Of a stretch of 64,000 bases of DNA, positions 16,457 through 24,852 are shown piece after piece. Numbering within the stretch: position 1 is the stretch's first letter; the number at the start of each line of letters is the position of its first letter. Origin of the DNA: Gammaproteobacteria bacterium (GTDB lineage: Bacteria > Pseudomonadota > Gammaproteobacteria > Steroidobacterales > Steroidobacteraceae). The translations under genes were made by a program, and so were the position numbers. The stretch is from the NCBI GenBank assembly GCA_017577615.1, contig PKRE01000009.1, forward strand, positions 62,001 through 126,000. Reading direction: 5' to 3'. Under the pieces are notes generated by a model. That model did not search any database. It was not told the origin of the DNA and was given only the letters and a program-made list of their open reading frames with translations.

Positions 16457-17568
16457 AGATCGTCATATTCGGCTTGACTATCAGCTCCTCCTGGGGCAAC
16501 GGGCACGCGACCCTCTGGAGAGGGCTGTGCAAAGGTCTGGCACGCCTGGGGCACGACATCGTGTTCTTCGAGCGCGATGAGCCGTACTACGCGGCCACTC
16601 GCGACTGGCACACCCTACCTCACGGCAAGCTCGTCTTATTCAAGGCATGGAACGACGTGCGCCAGCGGGCGCACGCAGCGTTATACGCTGCCGATGCCGC
16701 GATCGTGACATCTTTCTGCCCCGACGCGAACGAAGCGACTGCGGAAATTCTCGACGCTGGCCGGCCGCTTGCAGTGTTCTACGATCTCGATACACCTGTG
16801 ACGCTCATGCGTTGGCAAGCAGGCGAGTCGATCCCATATGTTCCTGCGCGCGGCTTGGGCGAATTCGATCTGGTCCTGAGCTACACCGGCGGCGGCACCC
16901 TCGAAGCGCTGCAGGCGTTACTGGGCGCGCGTGCCGCGGCACCGCTCTATGGACACGTCGACCCCGACGCTCATCATCCGGTGAGCGATCGCGAGCACTA
17001 CCGTGCCGCGCTCTCCTACTTGGGCACGTACGCCGCCGATCGCCAGGAGAAGTTGGAACGCTTGTTCGTCGAGCCAGCGCGACGACATCCCACCGAGCGC
17101 TTCCTGATCGCCGGCGCACAATATCCGAGCGACTTCCCCTGGACCGAGAACGTTTTCTTTCTCGACCACCTACCGCCCGCGGAGCATGCCGCGTTCTTCT
17201 CGTCGTGCCGGCTCACTCTCAATGTCACTCGCGCTGCCATGGCCCGCATGGGCTGGTGTCCTTCGGGGCGATTGTTCGAGGCAGCCGCCTGCGGCGCTGC
17301 GATTCTGTCAGACGAATGGCCAGGGATCGATGAGTTCTACACCCGTGATCGCGAGATCCTGATCGCACGAGATACTCAGGGCGCGTTGAGCGCGCTCAGT
17401 GCATCTGATGCGCAGCTGCGTCGTGTGGCCCATCTAGCACGCGAGCGCACATTGGACGAGCACACCTGTCATCACCGCGCGCACGCACTCTGCATGCTGC
17501 TCGAGCGTGCCAGCGTTACCTCGCTTCGTCGTGCGCAGCCAATCACGCAGGCAAGCTCGAGGTATTGA
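16453..17568 (+). CDS. CgeB-family glycosyltransferase-like protein (paralogue 4)
   Basis: Fourth CgeB-like protein, 371 residues, the only copy on the rightward arm. N-terminus MKIVIFGLTISSSWGNGHAT, middle motif YDLDTPVTLMRW, later GTYAADRQEKLERLF and CPSGRLFEAAACGAAILSDEW. These align almost without gaps to paralogue 1 at 4619-5746, so the two are probably products of one duplication placed on opposite sides of the promoter region. The C-terminal Glyco_trans_1_2 domain is expected to bind a nucleotide sugar. The start ATG overlaps the phosphatase stop (ATGA). Acceptor unknown. Confidence 0.82.
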   Translation: MKIVIFGLTISSSWGNGHATLWRGLCKGLARLGHDIVFFERDEPYYAATRDWHTLPHGKLVLFKAWNDVRQRAHAALYAADAAIVTSFCPDANEATAEILDAGRPLAVFYDLDTPVTLMRWQAGESIPYVPARGLGEFDLVLSYTGGGTLEALQALLGARAAAPLYGHVDPDAHHPVSDREHYRAALSYLGTYAADRQEKLERLFVEPARRHPTERFLIAGAQYPSDFPWTENVFFLDHLPPAEHAAFFSSCRLTLNVTRAAMARMGWCPSGRLFEAAACGAAILSDEWPGIDEFYTRDREILIARDTQGALSALSASDAQLRRVAHLARERTLDEHTCHHRAHALCMLLERASVTSLRRAQPITQASSRY

Positions 17569-17570
17569 TC

Positions 17571-18347
17571 ATGTGGGGCATCATTCCGGCAGCGGGTCGT
17601 GGCAGCAGAATTCAACCGCTCGCGTTCTCGAAGGAGCTGCTCCCCGTCGGGGGCCACACGCCGGATGACACACAGCGTCCTCGCGCCGTGAGTGAGTACT
17701 TGGTCGAACGCCTCATTCGCGGCGGTGCAGATCGAATCTGCTTCGTCATCAGTGCCGACAAGTGCGACATTCTCGAGTACTTCGGCGGTCGCTTTGCCTC
17801 CGCCGACCTCGTGTACGCCGTGCAGGCCCGGCCTGCAGGTCTGTGCGATGCAATTTTCCGGGCCCACCCCCTCATCGATACAGGCGATACCGTTGCGGTC
17901 GGTTTACCCGACACCGTCTGGTTTCCACAGTCCGCGCTGGCGACCCTCCCGGACGAGGTGCTGTCATTTCTACTGTTCCCAGTCGATCGTCCAGAGCATT
18001 TCGACGCTGTCCTGCTCGACGAGCACGGCAGCGTCCTCGAGATCCGCGTCAAGCAGGCGGAGCCCGGCAGCCCTTGGATCTGGGGCGCATTCAAGATGCC
18101 GGGATCGACTTTCCATGCGCTCCGCGAGCTCTGGTACGAACGTCGCTGCGCGGACGAATACTTCGGCACACTCATCAACGCCTATCTTGCGCAGGGCGGC
18201 TCTGCGCGCGGGATCAAGGCTGGCACTGCTTACATCGATGTCGGAACTCTGGACGGCTATCGCGCCGCGATGACGATGCTGAGTGGAGGACATGAGCAGC
18301 CGGCGCACGACTCCGTGATCCGCGATGGCGCGCAACGCGCGTCTTGA
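17571..18347 (+). CDS. Sugar-1-phosphate nucleotidyltransferase
   Basis: Nucleotidyltransferase of the glucose-1-phosphate thymidylyl/uridylyltransferase superfamily, 258 residues, expected to make an NDP-sugar from a sugar or polyol 1-phosphate and an NTP. The N-terminal signature reads AAGRGSRIQPLAFSKELLPVG, corresponding to GxGTRLxPxTxxxPKxLxPV; a serine replaces the usual proline before the activating lysine. GLPDTVWF carries the metal-binding Asp. The start chosen is ATG 17571 with GAGG eight bases upstream; TTG 17565 would overlap the previous stop. With inositol-phosphate synthase and phosphopentomutase in the same operon, an inositol phosphate or pentose 1-phosphate is a plausible unusual substrate. 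Confidence 0.82.
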   Translation: MWGIIPAAGRGSRIQPLAFSKELLPVGGHTPDDTQRPRAVSEYLVERLIRGGADRICFVISADKCDILEYFGGRFASADLVYAVQARPAGLCDAIFRAHPLIDTGDTVAVGLPDTVWFPQSALATLPDEVLSFLLFPVDRPEHFDAVLLDEHGSVLEIRVKQAEPGSPWIWGAFKMPGSTFHALRELWYERRCADEYFGTLINAYLAQGGSARGIKAGTAYIDVGTLDGYRAAMTMLSGGHEQPAHDSVIRDGAQRAS

Positions 18348-18385
18348 ATTCTTACGCTCGAGGTCAGCACCGCACCGGAGCAACG

Positions 18386-19315
18386 ATGATCGAAGCTGCA
18401 ATGATATGGAACGAGCCCAACAACAAGTCTCATTGGGATCCGCAGATCGATCCAGATTGGACTCGCTTCGCCGAGATGGCAATCCTTGCAGCACAAGCGA
18501 TGCGCGCCGAGCGCCCCGACCTGCCACGTGTGCTCGGCGGCATTTCACCCATCGACCCCGGTTTCATCTCGAATCTGGCAGCACGCGGTGTGCTCGAGCA
18601 CATGGACGTTCTTGCCGTGCACGGCTTTCCACTTGATTGGAATCTGTGGCAGATCGATGAGTGGCCGTGCAAGCTCGACGAGATTCGCGCCGTGAGCATG
18701 AAACCTTTGTGGGTGACCGAAGTGGGCGTATCCAGCTTCGGCTCCGAGGAAGTGCAAGCGTGGGGGCTCGAGCGCACGGCGGAGCTACTCATTGGCAGAA
18801 CGCCTCGTATCCATTGGTATAGCTTGTGCGACCTGCCTCGCGCGTGGGAAGCAACGACGCGTCATCGTGAGGCAGAAGGCTCGTCGTACTACCGACATTT
18901 CTACATGGGACTATTGCGGGAAGACGGCACTCCCAAACCCGCGCTCGAGCGGTTCGCCGACCGCGCCTCTGCCATGGGTATCTGCCAGTGGTTCCATTTC
19001 GAAGATCACCGGCTCGATGAGGCTGTCGCTTGGCTCGAGAGACTCGGTGTGCGCCACGTGCGCACCGGACTGTCTTGGGCCGACAGCTATCGGCCCCATG
19101 CGCTCGCTTGGTTCGATCGCCAGATGCAGGCGCTGCGCGATTTCGAGGTCACGATCACGTTCTGCTTCACGCCTGAGCACCTCGGCGTTGTGCCGCATCA
19201 CACGAGCGCGCCCCAGGATCCCAATCACTTTGCCGAATTCTGCGCACGGATGATTGCGCGCTACGCGTCCGCATCGACAAGCCGATCGACCCGCGCAGAG
19301 GAGAAGCTTCAATGA
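18386..19315 (+). CDS. GH-A clan glycoside hydrolase-like (beta-xylosidase-like) protein, circularly permuted order
   Basis: Protein of 309 residues resembling clan GH-A hydrolases (GH39-type beta-xylosidase in the broad sense). The acid/base motif WNEPN appears at residues 8-12 and the nucleophile-like motif WVTEVGVSSFG near 110-120, whereas in an ordinary barrel about 150 residues with strands 1-3 precede WNEPN. Here a segment looking like those first strands (RLGVRHVRTGLSWADSYRP and FEVTITFCFTP) comes at the C-terminal end. The domain therefore appears rotated. No signal peptide, so it should act in the cytoplasm, perhaps editing a lipid- or nucleotide-linked glycan. Start ATG 18386 has GGAG five bases upstream; a TTG at 18344 would overlap the preceding stop. 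Confidence 0.65.
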   Translation: MIEAAMIWNEPNNKSHWDPQIDPDWTRFAEMAILAAQAMRAERPDLPRVLGGISPIDPGFISNLAARGVLEHMDVLAVHGFPLDWNLWQIDEWPCKLDEIRAVSMKPLWVTEVGVSSFGSEEVQAWGLERTAELLIGRTPRIHWYSLCDLPRAWEATTRHREAEGSSYYRHFYMGLLREDGTPKPALERFADRASAMGICQWFHFEDHRLDEAVAWLERLGVRHVRTGLSWADSYRPHALAWFDRQMQALRDFEVTITFCFTPEHLGVVPHHTSAPQDPNHFAEFCARMIARYASASTSRSTRAEEKLQ

Positions 19316-20541
19316 GCCGCGCAATTCTCATCGTGCTCGATTCCTTCGGAGTCGGAGGCGCTCCCGATGCTGCGTCATTCGGCGATCTCGGCAGCGACAC
19401 GCTGAGACATATCGCCGAGCGATGCGCCAGCGGCGATGCCGATTGCGCCGGCGTTCGACACGGATCGCTTCACGTGCCGAATCTGCGCGCGGTCGGCCTA
19501 GGTGAATGCTGTCGAAGCGCAACAGGGTGCATTCCGCCCGCGTTGGCGACGAATGCCTGGACGCGGGGAGCAGCAGGAAGCGCTACCGAGCTCTCGACAG
19601 GGAAAGACTCTCAATCAGGCCATTGGGAAATCGCTGGTGTGCCAGTCGACTTCGAATGGACATACTTCCCCGATACCGAGCCCTCCTTTCCCGCCGAGCT
19701 CATCGGCACGCTTTGCGCTCGCGCGGATCTGCCCGGCATCCTTGGCAACAAGCATGCCTCGGGTATTGCGATTCTCGACGAGTTGGGCGAAGCGCATCTG
19801 CGCACGGGAAAACCAATCTGTTACACCTCCGCAGACAGCGTCTTCCAGATTGCGGCACACGAGGAGCACTTCGGGCTCGAGCGGCTGTATCGCGTCTGCG
19901 AAGCCGCACGCGCTCTATTGGATCCACTCAAAGTTGGCCGTGTGATCGCGCGACCGTTCGTCGGTACGCGCGCTGGCGATTTCTCGCGTACCCTCAACCG
20001 CCGCGACTATGGCGTGGTGCCACCTCCCGCAACACTGCTCCATCGCGCCGAAAAGGCAGGCCGCGATGTCGTCTCGCTCGGCAAGATCGGCGATCTGTTC
20101 TGCCATACCGCCACCGGACGCGAGCTCAAAGCCGCAGACAACGACGGTATCGTCGATCAGATGCTGCAGATGCTGCAGCGTCTAGAGGAAGGCGGATTGC
20201 TGTTTGCAAACCTCGTCGATTTCGACACGCTCTACGGCCATCGCCGCGATCCGATTGGATATGCCGCCGCGATCGAAGCCTTCGACACGCGCTTACCCGA
20301 GCTTTTCGCCAACATGCGCAGCGACGATCTCGCTGTCATCACAGGCGATCACGGCTGCGATCCGACTTGGCGGGGCACGGATCACACCCGTGAGCGCGTT
20401 CCTGTCATGGCCTTCGGCACACATGTCGCGCGACAGTCGCTCGGGTCCCGCAGCTCGTTCGCCGACATCGGCGCCACGATCGCGCGACATCTCGGGTTGC
20501 CGCCTCCTTCACACGGCATCCCATTCCGCATCCCGCTGTGA
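19312..20541 (+). CDS. deoB: Phosphopentomutase
   Basis: Full-length phosphopentomutase (409 residues, family usually 390-410), interconverting ribose 1-phosphate or deoxyribose 1-phosphate and the 5-phosphates. It is a metalloenzyme of the alkaline phosphatase superfamily. First metal motif: VLDSFGVGGAPDA (Asp10). Phosphorylated-threonine region: STGKDSQSGHWEIAG. Distal metal motif: GDHGCDPTWRGTDHTRE, which is DeoB-specific. The gene normally sits with deoA, deoC or deoD for nucleoside salvage; none is here. Its stop and start are fused to the glycan operon (ATGA with the xylosidase-like gene, GTGA with the next). Supplying a pentose 1-phosphate to the nucleotidyltransferase is a reasonable inference. 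Confidence 0.92.
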   Translation: MSRAILIVLDSFGVGGAPDAASFGDLGSDTLRHIAERCASGDADCAGVRHGSLHVPNLRAVGLGECCRSATGCIPPALATNAWTRGAAGSATELSTGKDSQSGHWEIAGVPVDFEWTYFPDTEPSFPAELIGTLCARADLPGILGNKHASGIAILDELGEAHLRTGKPICYTSADSVFQIAAHEEHFGLERLYRVCEAARALLDPLKVGRVIARPFVGTRAGDFSRTLNRRDYGVVPPPATLLHRAEKAGRDVVSLGKIGDLFCHTATGRELKAADNDGIVDQMLQMLQRLEEGGLLFANLVDFDTLYGHRRDPIGYAAAIEAFDTRLPELFANMRSDDLAVITGDHGCDPTWRGTDHTRERVPVMAFGTHVARQSLGSRSSFADIGATIARHLGLPPPSHGIPFRIPL

Positions 20542-21482
20542 CACCCGACCCTTGGAAAGCAGCCATGCTGCGCGGCGACTTCGCGCAAGCGTGGTCGATC
20601 AGCGATCGCGTCTTGCGCGAGCGCCTTGCCCGGGAGGAATCGTGCCGGCACTGGCCCCGTCACCTGCAGTTCATCTGGCGCGGCACTTCGTTACGGAATC
20701 GGCGCGTGCTGGTGCGCTGTTATCACGGCCTCGGAGACACGATCCAGTTCATACGCTTGCTCGCCCAGCTGCACGATCACGCCCGACACACGATCGTCTG
20801 GGCGCAGCCCGCGCTGCTCGAGCTTCTCCAATCGGCATCCGGCATCGATGTCATTCTGCCCTTGCACGACGGAGCACCCGGCTGTGCTTACGATGTCGAC
20901 ATCGAGCTGATGGAGCTACTGCACTACTTTCGTCTGACCACGCAGACGATCCCCAAACGAGTTCCTTATCTACTCGAATCGCTTCCCCGCCGTAGGCTCG
21001 AGCCGCTCGATGCGCTACACGTCGGGCTGGCGTGGAACAGCGGCACTTGGAATCCCGACCGGTCCCTCGACCCCGATGCTGGCGCACTGCTGCGCAGCGT
21101 TTGCGGCGTTCGCTGGTACTCGTTGCAATACCAGTCGCCCGATCCACCCGTTCCCGCTGTGTCACTGGTCGACGCTGACATCGCCATCACAGCCAAGCGC
21201 ATGCTTGCGCTCGACCTGGTTCTCTCCGTCGATACCTACACTGCACATCTTGCCGGCGCGCTCGCCTTGCCGGTGTGGACCTTGCTCCCTTACGACTGTG
21301 ATTGGCGTTGGATGTCCAACGGCGAATGCTCGCCTTGGTATCCCACGATGCGACTTTTCCGACAACCGCGACCTGGCGACTGGCCGTCTGTGGTGCGTAC
21401 TGTCTGCCATCTTCTGGCGGGAGGCTGGACACCGGAGGCTGAGCCACGGCACTCGCGCGCACAGGTGGCTCCACCAGCGTAA
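20538..21482 (+). CDS. GT9/GT41-like glycosyltransferase domain protein
   Basis: Protein of 314 residues resembling the C-terminal glycosyltransferase half of TPR-containing proteins related to heptosyltransferases. Seen: CYHGLGDTIQFIRLL, which matches the GLGD(x)I acceptor loop of GT9, then VWAQPALLELL, a central HVGLAWNSGTWNPDRS, and late DTYTAHLAGALALPVWTLLPY with DWRWM, the donor-binding region. No TPR repeats remain at the N-terminus, so this is a short form. GTG start at 20538 overlaps the deoB stop (GTGA). It is the last gene of the rightward arm and is convergent with the sigma-54 regulator. Inverting transfer of an unknown sugar is expected. Confidence 0.72.
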   Translation: MTPDPWKAAMLRGDFAQAWSISDRVLRERLAREESCRHWPRHLQFIWRGTSLRNRRVLVRCYHGLGDTIQFIRLLAQLHDHARHTIVWAQPALLELLQSASGIDVILPLHDGAPGCAYDVDIELMELLHYFRLTTQTIPKRVPYLLESLPRRRLEPLDALHVGLAWNSGTWNPDRSLDPDAGALLRSVCGVRWYSLQYQSPDPPVPAVSLVDADIAITAKRMLALDLVLSVDTYTAHLAGALALPVWTLLPYDCDWRWMSNGECSPWYPTMRLFRQPRPGDWPSVVRTVCHLLAGGWTPEAEPRHSRAQVAPPA

Positions 21483-21546
21483 TCCACGCGCCCAGGTTCT
21501 CACCCGCGAACGCGCCGAGCACGAGCCCGAAGAATGGCTGGGGGCG

Positions 21547-22720
21547 CTACGTTCTCGCGTCAGCCCCAGTCCCCGTCTCCAGCCCCCAGCTCTCTAGCGC
21601 ACGATACTCATTCAGCCGGTTGTACAGCGTCTTCAAGCTGATTCCGAGCACGGCGGCTGTCCGAGTCTTGTTGCCGCTGAACTGCTTCAGTGTCTCTTGA
21701 ATGACGAGCCGCTCGACTTCCGAGAGCGACATGCCTGCTTTGAACGTCACTCCCTCGCAAACATGATTCTCGGGCCCCAAGCACGGCCCGTAGGTGGCGG
21801 CGCCGCGGAGATCGAGCTCGTCGTCGGCGAGGATGAAAGCCCGCTGCACGGTGTTGTAGAGCTCGCGCACGTTGCCGGGCCACGTGTGTGTGCAAGTAGA
21901 TGAGCGAGTCCTGCGAAAAGAACTTTGTGGTCTGCTCCGCCTGATTCATCTGGTCCAAGAAGTGCTCGCCGAGCAGGCGCACGTCCTCTCCTCGCTCGCG
22001 CAGGCTCGGCAGGTCGATCTGGAAGACCGCCAACCGGTACAACAGATCGGTGCGCAAGTGATTGTTCGATACGGCATCGCTCAAGGAGCGGTTCGTCGCC
22101 GCCACCACTCGTGCCTGCATGGGAATATCGCGATCGCCGCCAACGCGGCGCACCGTGCGCGACTCAAGCGCACGTAGCAACTTCACTTGCATCTCGAGCG
22201 GCATTTCCGCCGCTTCGTCGAGGAACAACGTGCCGCGTCCGGCGCGCTCGAAGTATCCGGCCTGCGAGCGAACGGCGCCGGTGAAGCTACCGCGCTCGTA
22301 ACCGAACAGCTCCGCTTCGACCAACGTCGCCGGGATCGCTCCGCAGTTGACGGCCACGAACGGCTCCGTCCTCCGCCCGCTCAGCTCATGAATCGTCTGT
22401 GCAGCGAGCTCCTTGCCAGTGCCGCTCTCTCCGGTCAGCAACACGCTCACGCTCGTCGGCGCCACACGCTCGATGCGTGCGAACAGATCTCTCATGGATG
22501 GATGCGCGCCGATCAGCGCACCCAGCCCACAAGAGCGATCTGACTCCAGACGTTCACACCGTGCACGCGCCGGGTGCTGCTTCAGTGAGTCCGACTGCTG
22601 ATCGCTGAACAAGTCGATCGCCCCTATGACTCTCGTCTCTCTGCGTTGGTGCACGCGCTCTGCGTGCGTTCGTCGCCCACGGCTGTCGGCTGTCGCGGTT
22701 TTCGACACAACGCGACACAT
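21547..22720 (-). pseudogene. Sigma-54-dependent Fis-type activator, frameshifted at a GT/CA repeat
   Basis: Activator of sigma-54 RNA polymerase without a receiver domain. From the 5' side: poorly conserved N-terminus (start uncertain; ATG 22720 used), AAA+ domain with Walker A GESGTGKE (97-104), the sigma-54 contact loop GSFTGA (144-149, for GAFTGA) and Walker B GTLFLDE (163-169). After DSLIYLHTH the frame is lost and the rest of the AAA+ domain (WPGNVRELYN) plus the Fis helix-turn-helix (GNKTRTAAVLGISLKTLYNRLNEY as two adjoining pieces) continues in another frame. Adding one CA unit at 21884-21892 gives LHTHTWPGNVREL and joins both parts. The gene is therefore broken, phase-variable, or misread in the assembly. 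Confidence 0.8.
21884..21892. repeat. GT/CA dinucleotide run at the frameshift site
   Basis: GTGTGTGTG on the plus strand (CACACACAC on the coding strand) lies exactly where the reading frame of the sigma-54 activator breaks. Gain of one dinucleotide restores the frame. Slipped-strand mutation or a sequencing indel are both possible. Confidence 0.8.
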
Positions 22721-22795
22721 ACCTCAGTGTTCCACTTAGCCCGTGGCCTGTAGGCTGCAAGCATCAGGGTGTAGGTCTATTGGCGAGCAGAATTC

Positions 22796-24538
22796 TCAGC
22801 TCACGCCGCCAGCGCTCTTCTCTTGTGCTGCCAGCAGATGATGAAAATCGGGCGACGCGACAGCCAGCGTGGATACCGGTCCCTGGGCAACGAGACGTCC
22901 ATTGTGCACGACGAGCACCTCGTCGAAGCGCTCGAGCAAGTTGAGGCGATGGACGGACGAAATGACGCACGCGTCCTTGAATGCGGCGAACAGATTGTCG
23001 TACACAGTCGCCTCGGTGCATGGATCGAGACTCGCGGTCGGCTCGTCGAGCAACACCAGGCTGCTGCCTTGAGCCGCCAGAATGCCGCGTGCAAGCGCAA
23101 CGCGTGCACGTTGCCCGCCCGACCAGTTCGCCGCCCGCTCGGCGATGGATACGTTCAGCGCGTCCTGGGTGGGCGGAATGAATTCGCTCACACACGCAAG
23201 CTCGAGGGCCCGCGAATATTCGTCGCGCGAGGGCGACCCCACGAGCGGTCCGCACAGCGCCAAGTTCTCTGCCAGTGTTCCCTCGAATACTTCGGCGTCC
23301 TGCGGAATCAACGTGGCTGTAGCACGAAAGAACCTCGCCGCTTCGACCGCGGATAGAATCGCAGGCCCGTCGCTTAGATCAACGACGATGCGATCGGCTT
23401 CGTACAACCCTGCCAACAGGCGTAACAATGTGCTCTTTCCCGAGCCGCTGCCGCCGATCAATGCATAGCGCTTGCCTCGCTCGAGCGAGAGCGCGATGTG
23501 ATCGAGCGTCGGTGCGCCCGTACGCGAGGCCGCGTGGGTGAACGCGAGATCCTGAATCTCCATGCGATGCCACGTCGTCGTCGCGATCGAGGACGTGCCA
23601 GCGCATACGACCTTGCTGGAGCGTATGGGATCGGCGCTCGCGTAATCGGCCCGCTGACGTGCAAACGTTTGAAAATGAGAAGCGAGGGCGGATACGACAC
23701 CGCCTGCTTGCGAGGCATACTCCCATACCATGTAGAGGCTGCCGAGCATGATCGTTCCTTGCGTGCCGCCGTCCGCGGAGCGACGGCCGGCCAACCAAGC
23801 GAACAGAGCGACCAGCCCGCAACTCAAGGCCTTGCTCGAGATGTCGACCGTGCACCACTTCGCCTCATTGAGGAAGATGGCACGGCGAAGCGGCGCGAAG
23901 CATGCCTCCAGGCGACGTTGCAGAAGCTGAGCGATGGCACGTGCCTGACGCAGTGCGAATAGGCTCGTGGTGTTGCTCAGCGAATCGATGAGCGTCGCCG
24001 AATAGCGCCGCTCGGCGTCGTTCTCCAAGTGAGCCAAGCGGATCATCGCGCGGTCGAAGGCGATCACGGCAATACAGATGGTCAACAAGCCCGTCATTGC
24101 GCTGATACCGACGAACGGCTCGAGCAGCCCGAGCGCACAAACCGGCCCAATGACGCGTATCGCGCTGTTGAGATAGATGAACTGATTCTGCGCGAACGCC
24201 GCAAGCGCTTGGCTGCTCTGCTGAATGCGATGTGCTGTCGCCCCAGAATGATTCGCCTCGTGCCACGACAGCGGCAAAGCGAGCAGCCGCTCGGTCAGCG
24301 TCGCTGCTACCCTGCGTCGCACGGCCAGCGCAACATTGCGTTCGAGAATCCGTCCCGGCCCGTGCAGCAGCCAGCTGGCAGCCGTCAAACCGACGATGAG
24401 GAGCAGCCAACCTCCAGCCTCACGCAAGCCATATGGCCCACGCACCTGCAGCGCGTCGATGGCGCGACCCACCACATACGGGACACCAAGCAAGACGCAC
24501 TGTGCAGCGATGAGCAGCGCCATCGAGCCGATGAGCAT
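22796..24538 (-). CDS. ABC transporter, fused permease and ATPase (exporter type)
   Basis: Half-size ABC exporter of 580 residues: an N-terminal membrane domain with about six helices (residues 1-300) and a C-terminal ATPase. Walker A GGSGSGKST, Q-loop TLIPQDAEVFEGTL, signature WSGGQRARVALARG (Trp instead of the usual Leu), Walker B SLVLLDEPTASLD and H-loop SVHR are all intact, so it should be an active homodimer or heterodimer half. The N-terminus is short: ATG 24538 is the first start after an in-frame stop and has GAGGGG nine bases upstream. It sits 75 bases downstream of the regulator start, same strand. Export of a glycolipid or its precursor from the adjacent cluster is a guess from position; lipid A, peptide or drug export cannot be excluded. 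Confidence 0.85.
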   Translation of the reverse strand: MLIGSMALLIAAQCVLLGVPYVVGRAIDALQVRGPYGLREAGGWLLLIVGLTAASWLLHGPGRILERNVALAVRRRVAATLTERLLALPLSWHEANHSGATAHRIQQSSQALAAFAQNQFIYLNSAIRVIGPVCALGLLEPFVGISAMTGLLTICIAVIAFDRAMIRLAHLENDAERRYSATLIDSLSNTTSLFALRQARAIAQLLQRRLEACFAPLRRAIFLNEAKWCTVDISSKALSCGLVALFAWLAGRRSADGGTQGTIMLGSLYMVWEYASQAGGVVSALASHFQTFARQRADYASADPIRSSKVVCAGTSSIATTTWHRMEIQDLAFTHAASRTGAPTLDHIALSLERGKRYALIGGSGSGKSTLLRLLAGLYEADRIVVDLSDGPAILSAVEAARFFRATATLIPQDAEVFEGTLAENLALCGPLVGSPSRDEYSRALELACVSEFIPPTQDALNVSIAERAANWSGGQRARVALARGILAAQGSSLVLLDEPTASLDPCTEATVYDNLFAAFKDACVISSVHRLNLLERFDEVLVVHNGRLVAQGPVSTLAVASPDFHHLLAAQEKSAGGVS

Positions 24539-24852
24539 CTTGCGTCGCCCCTCGGCCTGTCGCTACAGCTCGCCATAGAGGAAGAGAACACCGCCGTGCG
24601 CGTCAGCACTGGCTGTCACTCGCGGTTCGCCCATGCACGCCCCTGGAGGAATCATCGGCTGTCTGTTCACGCGCACTGTAGGGACGCGCTCTCGCGATGT
24701 GACCGAGCCGATCAATGCTTCGTGCCTAAGACCCGCGCTGAATGCCTGCCGCGCATAGCGCCCGCCCTCTTGGCCCCATCTCGCCGACGCGGTGCCAGTT
24801 GTGTAAACATTGACAGGCGTCGCACAGCAGTGACACCCATAAGAACGACAGG
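24539..24852. promoter_or_regulatory. Divergent spacer between ABC transporter and GNAT genes
   Basis: A 314-base non-coding stretch between two divergent starts. A TTGACA at 24808-24813 could be a -35 box for the GNAT gene, but I see no good -10 at the right distance. No hairpin or repeat of note. Confidence 0.45.
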
